Shown here one piece after another: positions 44,437-54,342 of a stretch of 64,000 nt of DNA (within the stretch, counting starts at the first letter, position 1; every line of letters starts with the position of its first letter). The DNA lies in contig NZ_MSSW01000056.1 of NCBI RefSeq assembly GCF_002150685.1, positions 26,562 to 90,561 of the forward strand. The letters run 5' to 3'. Below the pieces are notes generated by a model, which saw only the letters and a program-made list of their open reading frames with translations, did no database searches and was not told the DNA's origin. A program made the translations under genes and the position numbers. Source of the DNA: Algoriphagus antarcticus. GTDB taxonomy: Bacteria; Bacteroidota; Bacteroidia; Cytophagales; Cyclobacteriaceae.

Positions 44437-45678
44437 ATGAAAAGATTCAATTCTCTACTGCTGCTTGCTGTTTTTGCATTTTCTACTTTTGCTTTTTCCC
44501 AAGAAAAGAAAGAACCAATAGTAATCTTGATTTCTCTGGATGGATTCAGATATGATTATGTAGAGCGATTTAAGCCAGAGAATCTCAGCCGATTTATCGA
44601 CTCTGGTGTGAAAGCTGAAAGTATGATGCCTTCTTTTCCCAGTAAGACTTTTCCAAATCACTATACGATTGCTACAGGCTTGAAGCCTGAGCATCATGGG
44701 TTGGTGGATAATTCTTTTTACGATCCAAAGAAGGATCAGACCTATGGAATCGGTAAAAAGGAGCTTGTGCAGGACGGGACTTGGTATGGAGGAACGCCAC
44801 TTTGGGTACTTGCAGAGCAAAATAACATGGTTGCTGCCAGTTATTTTTTTGTAGGCTCAGAAGCTGATATCCAAGGAGTACGTCCAAGCTACTACCATGA
44901 TTATGACGGAGGGGTGAGTAATATGACTAGAGTGACAGAAGTGTTCAAGTGGCTGGAATTACCAGAACCAGAGCGCCCGCGGTTGATTACCATGTATTTT
45001 TCTGATATGGATGATGTCGGTCATCGCTACGGGCCAACTAACGATGAGCAGTTATCTAGAAGGTTAACCAAGCTTGACCATGAGTTGGGAGCGCTGTTTG
45101 AAGGCTTGAAAAGCTATGAGCTGGATATAAATGTGATTATCGTATCAGACCATGGGATGATGGATATTCCAGTGGATCACTTCATCAATTTGAGTGAATT
45201 GACCAAAGATATCCCTGCGAGAATAGTGAATAGTGGAGCCTTGGCGCACTTGTATTTGGAGGATCAGAATGACAAGGAAAAAGTGATCAAAGCACTAGAA
45301 AAATCAGATTTGCCCATACATATCACAGACGTGGATGATAAGGAGAATTATCAGGATTTGATGTACAAGGATAGGATTGGTGATATTTTGATTATTCCTG
45401 ACAGATATTATTACCTAGCTTGGGAATCTGCGATTGCAAAGATCAAGGAGAATGCAGCCACTTTGGGTACGAATACATTTGGAGAACATGGATTTAGCCC
45501 AGCCTATAAGGAAATGCATGCTGTCTTTTATGCTAATGGACCAGCATTCAAACCTGGATTGGAAATTGAAACTTTTCAGAATATCCATGTGTATCCCTTG
45601 ATATGTAAGATTCTTGGGCTTCCGGTTCCTGAGAATATTGATGGTAAATTGGAAGTTCTGGAGCCAATTTTAAAATAA
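44437..45678 (+). CDS. Secreted nucleotide pyrophosphatase/phosphodiesterase (NPP family)
   Basis: A 413-residue alkaline-phosphatase-superfamily enzyme starting at ATG 44437 (MKRFNSLLLL leader, cleavage near FSQ). A longer frame from 44380 lacks a signal and is rejected. Metal and catalytic residues follow the NPP pattern: D35 in ISLDGFRYD, nucleophile T71 in PSKTFPNHY, DMDDVGHRYGP, VSDHGM and a late GEHGF. It hydrolyses phosphodiester or pyrophosphate bonds of nucleotides or lysophospholipids in the periplasm. A truncated haemoglobin gene begins five bases after its stop. Confidence 0.9.
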   Translation: MKRFNSLLLLAVFAFSTFAFSQEKKEPIVILISLDGFRYDYVERFKPENLSRFIDSGVKAESMMPSFPSKTFPNHYTIATGLKPEHHGLVDNSFYDPKKDQTYGIGKKELVQDGTWYGGTPLWVLAEQNNMVAASYFFVGSEADIQGVRPSYYHDYDGGVSNMTRVTEVFKWLELPEPERPRLITMYFSDMDDVGHRYGPTNDEQLSRRLTKLDHELGALFEGLKSYELDINVIIVSDHGMMDIPVDHFINLSELTKDIPARIVNSGALAHLYLEDQNDKEKVIKALEKSDLPIHITDVDDKENYQDLMYKDRIGDILIIPDRYYYLAWESAIAKIKENAATLGTNTFGEHGFSPAYKEMHAVFYANGPAFKPGLEIETFQNIHVYPLICKILGLPVPENIDGKLEVLEPILK

Positions 45679-45683
45679 GTGAA

Positions 45684-46079
45684 ATGGATAAGATTGATAT
45701 TAAATCGAGGAAAGAGGTTGATTTTTTGGTGCGACGATTTTATGATCAAATACGTAAGCATGACACGCTAGGGCCTATTTTCAACGGAGTTGTCAAAGAT
45801 TGGGATACGCATTTGATCCACCTGAGTGATTTCTGGGAGATGATTTTACTGCAAAGTGGCCCAGGAGCGGGTAATTTTAATCCAGTGCGTGTTCATCGTC
45901 AGGTGGATGCTGAGGTGGACAATAGCATCGAGCAGGCGCACTTTGGGAATTGGTTGGAGCTTTGGTTTGAGACCTTGGATAAATATTTCGAAGGAGAAAA
46001 CGCCAATTATGCCAAGGAGCATGCTAGAAGAATGGCTCATATGCTTTTTATGAGGATTTGGGAAGCGAGGGTTAAGTAG
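45684..46079 (+). CDS. Group III truncated haemoglobin
   Basis: A 131-residue 2-over-2 globin. The pattern LVRRFYDQIRKHDTLGPIF, then DWDTHLIHLSDFWEMILL with an E-helix H/L pair, a proximal-histidine candidate H71 in NPVRVHRQVD and FGNWLELWFETLD is that of class III. Such proteins bind oxygen or NO and respond to nitrosative stress in a few bacteria, but most are uncharacterised. It starts five bases after the NPP stop, so it is co-transcribed with a secreted phosphodiesterase, an odd pairing. Confidence 0.88.
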   Translation: MDKIDIKSRKEVDFLVRRFYDQIRKHDTLGPIFNGVVKDWDTHLIHLSDFWEMILLQSGPGAGNFNPVRVHRQVDAEVDNSIEQAHFGNWLELWFETLDKYFEGENANYAKEHARRMAHMLFMRIWEARVK

Positions 46080-46141
46080 TATTCAGTGACCAGTTTTCAG
46101 AAACCTGTAAAAAGTAAAAAGTGAGAGGTTGCGGATGTGCC

Positions 46142-46246
46142 GTAACTCATTGCAGTCTTCTGACTGCTAAGTAAACCGTCATTGAAAACCAGGCAGGTAT
46201 TCTGAAGACTTCATTATGCAAGATCCAGGTCAGGAGATCTGCATGG
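46142..46246. repeat. Hairpin cluster related to the 12-kb palindromes
   Basis: GCAGTCTTCTGACTGC (46152-46167), a TTCTGAAGACTT segment near 46200 and an arm pair ATGCAAGATCC / GGAGATCTGCAT (about 46217-46244). Stems and TTC/GAA centres match those before lepA. Confidence 0.5.
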
Positions 46247-46351
46247 CGTCAATGATGCTTGAACTAGTAGATCAAAAATCTGTTTGAAGGAATTGGTTAG
46301 AAGTTATAGATTCTTTTTAGCTTAACCACTCTTAAACTATATCCCAAAATC

Positions 46352-47020
46352 ATGAGAAGAATTTCCTTACTGTTGCTTTTTGTCCTGTTCACTTTTTTTG
46401 CACAAAGTCAAACCATCAATCTCTTCGATGGAAAAAGTCTGGATGGCTGGCATATGGACGTTCCTGATTTGGAAGCTGATAGTTCGATGAGAATTCCATT
46501 TATCATTCGTGATGGGCTTTTGGTGAGTTTGGGCACTCCCCAAGGACATCTAATCACTGACGCTGAGTATGATAATTACACCCTTGAACTTGATTATCGA
46601 TTTGCTGGAAAGCCTGGGAACTGTGGAATATTGGTTCATGCATCTACGCCGAGAGCCTTGTACGACATGTTTCCAAAGTCTATCGAAGTACAACTAATGC
46701 ACAGTAATGCGGGGGATTTCTGGTGTATTGAGCAAAATATCGAAGTGGAGGAGATGGAAGCACGTCGAGGGCCAAAGGAGAATTGGGGAGTAAATGGAAA
46801 GAAGGAAAGAAGAATTAAGAATCTGACAGATGATTCTGAAAAGCCACTTGGGGAATGGAATCACATCAAAATCCTATGTGATGCTGATAAGGTCACCGTC
46901 TGGTTGAACGGTGATTTGGTCAATGATGGTTTCAACGCCACTGCTACGCGCGGAAAAATTGCTTTGCAAGCAGAAGGTGCGGAGGTAGAATTTAAGAACG
47001 TAACGGTCACCGAACTTTAG
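46352..47020 (+). CDS. Secreted DUF1080 (3-keto-disaccharide hydrolase-like) protein
   Basis: A 222-residue exported protein with Sec leader ending FAQSQ near 20. The DUF1080 beta sandwich shows INLFDGKSLDGWHM, NCGILVHAS, KSIEVQLMHSNAGDFW, GEWNHIKILCDADKVTVWLNG and IALQAEGAEVEFKNV. Unlike the protein encoded at 27099 it is not a lipoprotein. Family members bind or cleave 3-keto-glycosides. No Gfo/Idh gene is adjacent, so the partner would be encoded elsewhere. Confidence 0.85.
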   Translation: MRRISLLLLFVLFTFFAQSQTINLFDGKSLDGWHMDVPDLEADSSMRIPFIIRDGLLVSLGTPQGHLITDAEYDNYTLELDYRFAGKPGNCGILVHASTPRALYDMFPKSIEVQLMHSNAGDFWCIEQNIEVEEMEARRGPKENWGVNGKKERRIKNLTDDSEKPLGEWNHIKILCDADKVTVWLNGDLVNDGFNATATRGKIALQAEGAEVEFKNVTVTEL

Positions 47021-47252
47021 TCCTTCGACTTTGCTGAGTAACCCTACTGCGACTTCACTCGGTGATAAATTGGCAGCATCATTTTTTCAGCCAAAACAGA
47101 ATTAGGATAAACTCATGGAATAGGGGTATTTGTGTAGTAATATTTCATTCCTGGAAATTCATAGCTTAGAATAGTTAAATTAGATTGTCTCGATTGAAAT
47201 AATCTTATCGACTTAGTTTTACTGCATTTTTTGAAGTTAAAATGGAAGGAAT

Positions 47253-48275
47253 ATGAAAAAGTTTTTGTCTCTGTTTTTTATTATAGGTTTTTTAGGCCTC
47301 TCTGCATTTGCGCAGCAAGAAGAACTACTTTTTGATTCGGAGGAAATCCTGGAAATCACAATGAAGTTTTCTGTGAAGAAGCTACGGAGCGACACCAATG
47401 ATTCGACTTTTATGGATTCATTTCTGATCTATAAAGACTCGAAAGGCGCACTTGATACGCTGGATGTAGGACTGAGAGTGAGGGGTAATTTCCGTAAGGA
47501 AAATTGCTACTACCCGCCTATTCGGATGCGCCTCAAAAAGAAGGAAGGCAAGGGTAATATTTTTGATGGGAATAGGAATATGAAAATTGTTTTTCCCTGC
47601 TCCAAGGCAAAAAATGCTGATTCCTACATAGTGAAGGAATATCTCTGTTACCAACTCTATGAACAAGTGAGTGAGTACACTTTTCAAACTCGTATGATTC
47701 GGATCAATTTTGTGAATGAAGACGATAAAAAGGGCGAAGTGGAGTCTTTATTGGGTTTTTTGATTGAAGATGATGATAAAGTTGCAGAGCGATTTGGTGG
47801 AGAGATTATGGAAAATACGAAGATTGTGGGGACTGTTTTGGAGGATTCCGCGGCTATTAGACATGATTTGTTTCAATATATGATCGGCAATACGGACTGG
47901 TCTAGTATGTACCAGCACAATATGAAAATTCTGAAACTGGATTCTAAGACTGTAGTTCCGCTAGCGTATGATTTTGATATGACAGGGATGGTTTTGCCAC
48001 CGTACGCTCAGGTGAGCAATCTGGTAGATATAGAGACCGTCAGCCAGAGATTGTATAGAGGTTTTTGCAGGGATGAACTGATGATGAAAACAATTCGAGA
48101 TGAGTTTTTGGCAAAGGAAACTTTGCTTTATGCTGAGATAGAGCAGCTAGCGGATTTGGTACCTTCACACGAGATTAAGTTTATGAATAATTACATGGAG
48201 GATTTTTTTAACGTTCTCAAAGATGATCGGCGATTTAATTTTAATATTCTGTCTGCGTGTAGAACAACAGAGTAA
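47253..48275 (+). CDS. Secreted CotH-kinase-like protein
   Basis: A 340-residue exported protein with Sec leader ending SAFAQ near 21. The body resembles the CotH spore-coat kinase family: VGLRVRGNFRKENCYYPPIRMRL early, then YIVKEYLCYQLYEQVSE, GFLIEDDDKVAERFGG, a QYMIGNTDWSSMYQHNMK block and VPLAYDFDMTGM with Asp residues at the place of the metal/ATP-binding DFD. CotH proteins are atypical secreted protein kinases. Whether this distant member binds ATP is unknown. Transcribed alone. Confidence 0.6.
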   Translation: MKKFLSLFFIIGFLGLSAFAQQEELLFDSEEILEITMKFSVKKLRSDTNDSTFMDSFLIYKDSKGALDTLDVGLRVRGNFRKENCYYPPIRMRLKKKEGKGNIFDGNRNMKIVFPCSKAKNADSYIVKEYLCYQLYEQVSEYTFQTRMIRINFVNEDDKKGEVESLLGFLIEDDDKVAERFGGEIMENTKIVGTVLEDSAAIRHDLFQYMIGNTDWSSMYQHNMKILKLDSKTVVPLAYDFDMTGMVLPPYAQVSNLVDIETVSQRLYRGFCRDELMMKTIRDEFLAKETLLYAEIEQLADLVPSHEIKFMNNYMEDFFNVLKDDRRFNFNILSACRTTE

Positions 48276-48394
48276 GTTCATGAGTTGTTGATTCAAGAGT
48301 ATTGGGCTCGATTTAGGTTATATGTGATTTTTTGTCCCGAAACCATCCTGATTAATTTAAATTGTAGGCTGGTAGTATCAATAATCAATAAAGA

Positions 48395-49276
48395 ATGGCT
48401 TGGAAAAAAGAAAAAACTGAGGAGCAGATCGAAGCAAAGCAGCAACGGGAAATAGACAATGAACTTCGAAAGTCAAAATCTAAGAGTAAAGATTCTGCCA
48501 AAACACATGGAGAGATTCTGCGCGAACAGATTATCGATGCTTTAGAGACTTACGACAAAAGCTATCAGAGTCTGTTTACAAGTTCTCTCACGGCTGGTTT
48601 GGAGATTGGCTTCAGTTATCTTATGATTTGTTCTCTTTACTTTTTTCTGATGGGAAAAGTGGAGGACAATTCCCTCATTAGGATTGTGTCATTGGTTTAT
48701 CCGTTGGGTTTTATCTTGGTTGTGTTGGGACAAAGTATCCTTTTTACCGAGCAGACCGCATTATTAACCCTTCCTGTTTTAAACAATAAGAGAACAGTGG
48801 GTAGCATGCTGAAACTTTGGGGAACCGTAATAGCCGGGAATCTAGTCGGTGGCTATGTGATAGCCTTTATTCTATTATGGCTAGGCCCACATTTGGGAAT
48901 TTTCAACAAAGAGGTGGTTGTCAGTATTGCTACACATGTGCTTCATGCAGAGTTGCATGTCATATTTGTAAGTGCAATTATCGCTGGCTGGCTGATGGGC
49001 TTACTGTCTTGGTTGCTTGCTTCCTCCAGAGATACGATTAGTAGGATTGTGATTATTTTTTTGATTACCGCGGTGATGTCCTTTACAGGTCTTCATCACA
49101 GCATTATAGGAAGTGTGGAGGTCTTTTCAGGTATGTTGAGCTCACCCAACATTTCACTATGGGACTATCTTGCCTTCCAAAGCACAGCTTTGATTGGGAA
49201 TGCATTTGGCGGAGCGACCTTCGTGGCGTTATTGAAATATCGAGCATTCGTATTCAATATTGTAGCGAAAAGTTGA
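48395..49276 (+). CDS. Formate/nitrite transporter family protein (YfdC-like)
   Basis: A 293-residue membrane protein. A charged N-terminal extension of about 55 residues (KEKTEEQIEAKQQREIDNE) precedes six helices with FNT-family signs: an ILFTEQTALLTLPVL segment, WGTVIAGNLVGGYV with the helix-break loop, HAELHVIFVSAIIAGWLMGL and a terminal ALIGNAFGGATFVALL. Family channels pass formate, nitrite or related anions; the YfdC branch has unknown cargo. It could relate to formate metabolism, but the only other formate-type gene here (35-37 kb) is broken. Confidence 0.85.
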   Translation: MAWKKEKTEEQIEAKQQREIDNELRKSKSKSKDSAKTHGEILREQIIDALETYDKSYQSLFTSSLTAGLEIGFSYLMICSLYFFLMGKVEDNSLIRIVSLVYPLGFILVVLGQSILFTEQTALLTLPVLNNKRTVGSMLKLWGTVIAGNLVGGYVIAFILLWLGPHLGIFNKEVVVSIATHVLHAELHVIFVSAIIAGWLMGLLSWLLASSRDTISRIVIIFLITAVMSFTGLHHSIIGSVEVFSGMLSSPNISLWDYLAFQSTALIGNAFGGATFVALLKYRAFVFNIVAKS

Positions 49277-49326
49277 GTTAAGGAAAATTAACTTAGACAG
49301 TTAGTTTCAGCTATTTATCTTGAGGG

Positions 49327-50460
49327 ATGAATAGATTTTTACTTGGTTTGGCGGCAGTTCTGTGCTCCTTTTCATGCAGTCAAAAGGATGATGTAGACTC
49401 AGAGAATTCTAATGATTTTCGGCTGGAGATTGTTGATTCGATCAGGATAGATTATTTGGGGGATTTATGGATTCAGGATTATGATTTTATTTCTAGGCAG
49501 TTTGTGGCTGTTTCTAAAATCGATCAGGAATTGGTCATTATTGATCCGAAAGGATAAATAAACTCCTCCTTCGTTATTCCTAGTGAAGGACCAAATTCTT
49601 TAGTAGGTATTTTTTCGCTTTCGTTTAGAAATAGAGAGCTACAAATTTTTGATTCTAGAAATGGATTTCATTTCCTTTCCACTGAGGGAGTCATAGAATC
49701 TAAATTGCCATTACCTTACTCCTATATTTTTTTTAATCAAAGCATTGGCTCTGCTTATTATCCTTTGGGCAATGAGATAGTTTACATAAGGTCTGAGCGA
49801 TCAAATAGTCTTAGTGGCGGGCCTATGGGAGGTCTTATAAAGTATATGTATGAATTGCCAATCTTGGAAGCTTATGATAGAGCGGCTTATAAGATTAGGC
49901 ATATTATGGATTTCCCCCAAACCTCATTGTATGCAGATGGAAACCATTATTTCTTACCGTTCCCTAATGTTAAAAAGCTAGGAGATCGCTGGTATTTGTA
50001 TTTTGCCAGAGAGCTGAAATACTTCGTTTATAAAGAGGTTGGGGTAGATCTAGTTTTAGAAAAAACTGTAGATATGGAAGTTAACGATGCAGTTTTACCA
50101 GTAGGAGTTCCTTTTGTGGAGGTAGCAGAATACTCAATGGGAAGGCAGCCAACTGGGATGATCGACCAATTTTATCATTACAAAAGGCACACGATTGTGA
50201 TTTATCGAAAAGGTATTCCAGAAGAAAAAGTCCTTCTAAATCAGACAGATCCAAGTGTGGAGCTAGTCAATAAAAGCTATGCAGCGGTGTTCGATGAGGA
50301 AAACAACTTATTGAAGAACGATATACCAGTACCTGACGGGTTGATTTTCAGTAGAGCTATTACTGAAAATGGAGAAATTCTGGCTTTGAAGAACCAAGAA
50401 CATTTTGGCGTCGAAGAGGATTTTGTGGTTTATTATAAGCTGAAAATGATATATGAATAG
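49327..50460 (+). pseudogene. DUF4221-like lipoprotein gene with one in-frame TAA
   Basis: A leader with lipobox SFSC (C17) is followed by FRLEIVDSIRIDYLGDLW and ends after KG at TAA 49555-49557. The same frame then continues (INSSFVIPSEGPNSLVG) through to TAG at 50458-50460, giving 377 codons in all. The paralogue just downstream has NGLIKSTF at the place of the stop, so Leu or Lys to TAA by one base is likely. The remainder encodes beta-propeller-like strands (DGNHYFLPFPNVKKLGDRW, KTVDMEVNDAVL). It overlaps the next gene by eight bases. Confidence 0.75.
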
Positions 50461-51606
50461 ATTTATAATTGTCCTACTTGCCTTGAACGCTCACTTTTCC
50501 TGCACCGAAAAAAGTGGTAGTGGTCTTGGGAAAACTGCTGGCTTTCGGCTGGAGATTATTGATTCCTTGCAGATTGATTACTTGGGAAACGTCTGGTTTT
50601 TAGATTATGAATCAGAAAGTCAGAGTTATTTGGCTTGGGGAAATCGTGATAAAGAAGTTTTAGTCTTAGATGAAAATGGCCTTATAAAATCAACGTTTGA
50701 TTTTCCTTCGGATGGGCCTGACGCTTTGATTGGATGGATTAATCCAATCGGGTTGTGAGCTGGGAATATTGAGTTCAATATAGGGAACCAAGGATTTTTT
50801 AGATACGATTTTCAGGGAAATAGAATGTGGCAGTATGATTTGCCCTTTGATTATTTTTATGTTAATGGACTAAATGGTGATTCATTCTATCTTTTGGGAA
50901 ATGAGATAGCTTTTATTAGACCTGAGCATTCTGAACATGCCCGAGATCAAACAATGAAAAGCTTGTTGGAGGGATTTATGGTCAACCGATCTTAGAGGTA
51001 ATCGATACTGTTTCGAATTTGAGTCGGGAGACTATGGCCTTCCCGCCAAACTCCATGTATAACGATGGAAACTTTTATTTCTGGATGTATCCATCAGTGA
51101 TTCAATCGGGCCGTGAATGGTTGCTTTATTTCAGAAATGAGTTGAAATTCTGGGTTTATAAGGAGGAGAACCATGAAATAAACTTTGATAGAGAAGTGGA
51201 CTTAGAGGTGACTGATGCGGTCAAAGCTATAGGAGTTCCTTTCGAAAAAGAAGAGAAATACAATGAGGCTATTGCGAATAACTTCCCAGGTTCTATTCGA
51301 GAAATATATAAATCAAAAGATAAAACTATCGTGATCTATACAAAAGGGATTTCAGAAGACCTGACTCGCGAGATCGATCGTGACGAGCCGGATGGTCGCC
51401 GAGAATTGGAGAAACTAAAGCAGAACTACGTCGCTGTTTTTGATGCTGACTTTAACTTGCTTCAGAAGGGAATTCCAGTGCCAGCCGGTTTGATTTTTAC
51501 GACGATAATCACAGAAGACGAAGAGATTTTAGCACTGAAGCATCCAGATTTTTTTGAGACGGAAGATGATTATGTGATCTATTATAAACTTAAACTTCTA
51601 AATTAA
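50453..51606 (+). pseudogene. DUF4221-like lipoprotein gene with TGA stop and frameshift
   Basis: A paralogue of the preceding gene (FRLEIIDSLQIDYLGNVW). The frame stops at TGA 50756-50758 after NPIGL, resumes in the same frame (AGNIEFNIGNQGFFRYDF) to TAG 50993-50995, and the true product continues in the +2 frame from about 50967 (GIYGQPILEVIDTVSNL) to TAA 51604-51606. Two independent lesions show real decay rather than a single sequencing error. The C-terminal part (FPPNSMYNDGNFYFWMYP, KAIGVPFEKEEKY) aligns with that of the upstream copy. Confidence 0.8.
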
Positions 51607-51610
51607 GTAC

Positions 51611-52774
51611 ATGAGAAAAAACGGTGTCATTTCAGCTGTGCTTTTAAGCGCTTTGGCTTTTTTGCAAAGCTGTGGTTCGGATACAGAGAATATTACTACT
51701 CCACAGAAACTTGTCTCTGATGGGCAGCTAGTTTCATTGTCAATAGATAGTCAGACCTCGAATGTAAGTGATGGATTGGTGGCTTTTTCAACTGACAGTA
51801 ATAATTGGTTGTTCAACGTCAACTACACCAATAATGAAATCCAGATCTACGATTTGGAATCTAAGGCTCTTGTGAAAAGATTGATATTTGACTTAGAAGG
51901 TCCGCAGGGAGTAGAATATATCTCGGGAATTCATGTACAGGGTTTAGACAGTATTTTTCTTTTTGGATATCCTATGCGGAATCTTCATTTGACGGACACT
52001 AGCGGGCACATTAAGGCCAATTATAAATATGATCCTCCTTTCGGATATACTGCTGCCTTTGTGCACAATGCTCACTTCAATTATACTCCTATCCTGACGG
52101 AGAATAAATTGTTGGTGAACACAAAATTTGAAGCAAGTCAGAGAGAAGTCACAGATGATACCTTAGCGACTAAAGCATTCAGCTATACAATCGACTTGAA
52201 AAGTTCTGAAGTAGATCTCCTGCCAATTAAATGGCCAGCAGGTTACAATGCATCGGGGCCAAAACTTCTAGATTTCAGCATGGCTGCTACAGATAAGATG
52301 TTGGTCTATTCTCTGGTGGCGGATCATAACTTATACGTCTCGGATTTGGAAGGGAACTTCATGAAGAGTGTGGATGCAAAAAGCCAGTATCTAGATCAGG
52401 CATTTTCGAGTTTTGCAGAAGCCACGGATCAATTACGAACGATGAAGTATGTTTTTGCCTCCGACCGCTACGAGCGTATCCTGTACGACAAGTATCGAGG
52501 TGTTTTTTATCGATTTGTTTTCCCTAAAGTAGAAGTGGAAAATGAAGAGGGAATTAATCAGCTCAGGAGATTTCCCAGGAAGTTTGCAGTGATGATTCTA
52601 GATAAAGACTTGAATGTGTTGGGTGAGACGTTGATGCCTGAAAATACCTACTATCCAGGAAATTCATTTGTGAGCAAGGATGGATTATTCATATCCATCA
52701 GTCATCCTGATAATCCTGAAAACAAGGAAGATTTGATGAATTTTGAGGTCTTTAAACTGGAGGAGTTGAAGTGA
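51611..52774 (+). CDS. DUF4221 family lipoprotein, intact
   Basis: A 387-residue lipoprotein with lipobox LQSC (C21). The body has DUF4221 features: an N-terminal VSLSIDSQTSNVSDGLVAF, YTNNEIQIYDLESKALVKR, GPQGVEYISGIHVQGLDSIFLFGY and a C-terminal YVFASDRYERILYDKYRGVFYRFVFP. It is predicted to form a propeller at the outer membrane or periplasm, with no known activity. It begins five bases after the broken paralogue and is the only complete member of the tandem array of three. Confidence 0.82.
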   Translation: MRKNGVISAVLLSALAFLQSCGSDTENITTPQKLVSDGQLVSLSIDSQTSNVSDGLVAFSTDSNNWLFNVNYTNNEIQIYDLESKALVKRLIFDLEGPQGVEYISGIHVQGLDSIFLFGYPMRNLHLTDTSGHIKANYKYDPPFGYTAAFVHNAHFNYTPILTENKLLVNTKFEASQREVTDDTLATKAFSYTIDLKSSEVDLLPIKWPAGYNASGPKLLDFSMAATDKMLVYSLVADHNLYVSDLEGNFMKSVDAKSQYLDQAFSSFAEATDQLRTMKYVFASDRYERILYDKYRGVFYRFVFPKVEVENEEGINQLRRFPRKFAVMILDKDLNVLGETLMPENTYYPGNSFVSKDGLFISISHPDNPENKEDLMNFEVFKLEELK

Positions 52775-52785
52775 TTTTTTTAATT

Positions 52786-54303
52786 CTAAAGTTTTTGGGT
52801 GAGAATAGCCATAACCGTAGTGATTCCTTCCTTGTAATTCCCTAATCTGATATTTTCATTTGGACTGTGCTGATTGTTATCCGCATTGACTGTCGGGATA
52901 GTCACCGCTGGAATTCCCAATGCATCCACAAAAGGAGATATGGGGATTGAACCACCGGAGATCCGGATTTGCACTGGATCTTTGCCAAAAGCTCTATTCA
53001 TGGCAGCTCTCAGCCAACTGCCTACTTCAGAATCCATGGGTGTCCGGAATGCCTGATAAGAAATAGAGTAGTTCATACGTACGATTTTCGGGTACTTCAT
53101 CCTTTCCTCATCCGTGGGGTCATGATCCAAAATATGAAACCCTTGTCCTTCTATGTGTTTTTTGATGAGGCTAAACAGACGCTCAGGATCCGATTCGGGC
53201 ACCAATCTCACATCGATCTCGGCCATTGCTGTAGCTGGTACTATTGTTCTGGCTTCTTTTCCAACCCAAGCGGATTCCATTCCGCGGATGTTCAGCGAAG
53301 GATATTGAATGCTCTCTTGATAGCTTTGGCCAACTTGGTCAGTTCTTCCAATTCCAAGTTTTGTTCGAATTGCATTTTCATCATCAGGGACTTGTGTAAG
53401 GATCTTTTTCTCGCTGTCAGTCAGCGTAATCCCATCGTAATAGCCGGGAATTGTAACTACACCATTTTCATCCTTCATGCTCGCAAGAAGTTGAGCCAAA
53501 AGAAAGGCTGGATTTGGTGCATAATTACCATAGTGACCACTGTGCTGTGGAAGTTTGGGGCCATAAGTGGTAAGCGTCATTTCTGAGATCCCACGGGCTC
53601 CATAGCTCAAAGTTGGTTCATTGCTCGTGTGTCGAGGTCCATCCATGATGAGCATCATGTCGGCAGTCAGCTTTTCCTTGTATTTTAAAACTGCCGATGG
53701 CAAGTTGGGAGAACCTTGTTCCTCTTCAAAATCCAGAATGATTTTAATGTTGTAGTTTGGAGAAATACCAGCCTCTTCAAGTGCATCCCATCCCGTCAAA
53801 AACATAGCGATTGGACCTTTGTCGTCCGAAGTTGATCTGCCAAAAAATCTCCAATCCGCATCGTATTCAGAAATGAGTTTTTCGGAAGGGATTATTTCCC
53901 ATTCCCCAGAAGCATTTTGACTCTTTAATACCGGAATATAAGGATCTGGCTGATTCCACTTACTGCGATCTACTGCCTGACCGTCCGTGTGGAAATAGAA
54001 AAGAGCTGTTTTTTGCGCCTTGGGTTGACTTTTACTAACAAGGAGTAGCGGGATTCCATTAGTTTCCAGTATTTCGGATTGCCATCCTCTCTTTGCAAAC
54101 TCCTCCACGCACCATTCAATATTTACTGCAATTTGCTCTGGGTAAGCGGCGTCATTGGGCATACCCACAATTGACTGAAGCAAGTCTAAACCGTGCTGCC
54201 AGGATTTCTCAGTGAGTGATTCCAAAGCTTCTTGATTTGGAGTTTGGGAGAAAGTTGAGAACGATAAAAATATCGCAGATAAAATAAGTAAAGTCTGTCT
54301 CAT
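52786..54303 (-). CDS. Exported M20 family peptidase
   Basis: A 505-residue zinc peptidase with a Sec leader (about 1-19, ending TFSQT). The M20 metal and catalytic motifs are FYFHTDGQAV (His, Asp), GRSTSDDKGPIAMF (bridging Asp), DFEEEQGSP (Glu pair) and a late NADNNQHSPNENI (His). The dimerisation lid lies between. Such periplasmic dipeptidases or carboxypeptidases release amino acids from peptides. It converges on the DUF4221 gene, 11 bases apart. Confidence 0.92.
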   Translation of the reverse strand: MRQTLLILSAIFLSFSTFSQTPNQEALESLTEKSWQHGLDLLQSIVGMPNDAAYPEQIAVNIEWCVEEFAKRGWQSEILETNGIPLLLVSKSQPKAQKTALFYFHTDGQAVDRSKWNQPDPYIPVLKSQNASGEWEIIPSEKLISEYDADWRFFGRSTSDDKGPIAMFLTGWDALEEAGISPNYNIKIILDFEEEQGSPNLPSAVLKYKEKLTADMMLIMDGPRHTSNEPTLSYGARGISEMTLTTYGPKLPQHSGHYGNYAPNPAFLLAQLLASMKDENGVVTIPGYYDGITLTDSEKKILTQVPDDENAIRTKLGIGRTDQVGQSYQESIQYPSLNIRGMESAWVGKEARTIVPATAMAEIDVRLVPESDPERLFSLIKKHIEGQGFHILDHDPTDEERMKYPKIVRMNYSISYQAFRTPMDSEVGSWLRAAMNRAFGKDPVQIRISGGSIPISPFVDALGIPAVTIPTVNADNNQHSPNENIRLGNYKEGITTVMAILTQKL

Positions 54304-54342
54304 CGGAATTTAGGTTGATTTGATGTTGTTTAAGTAGCCTCT

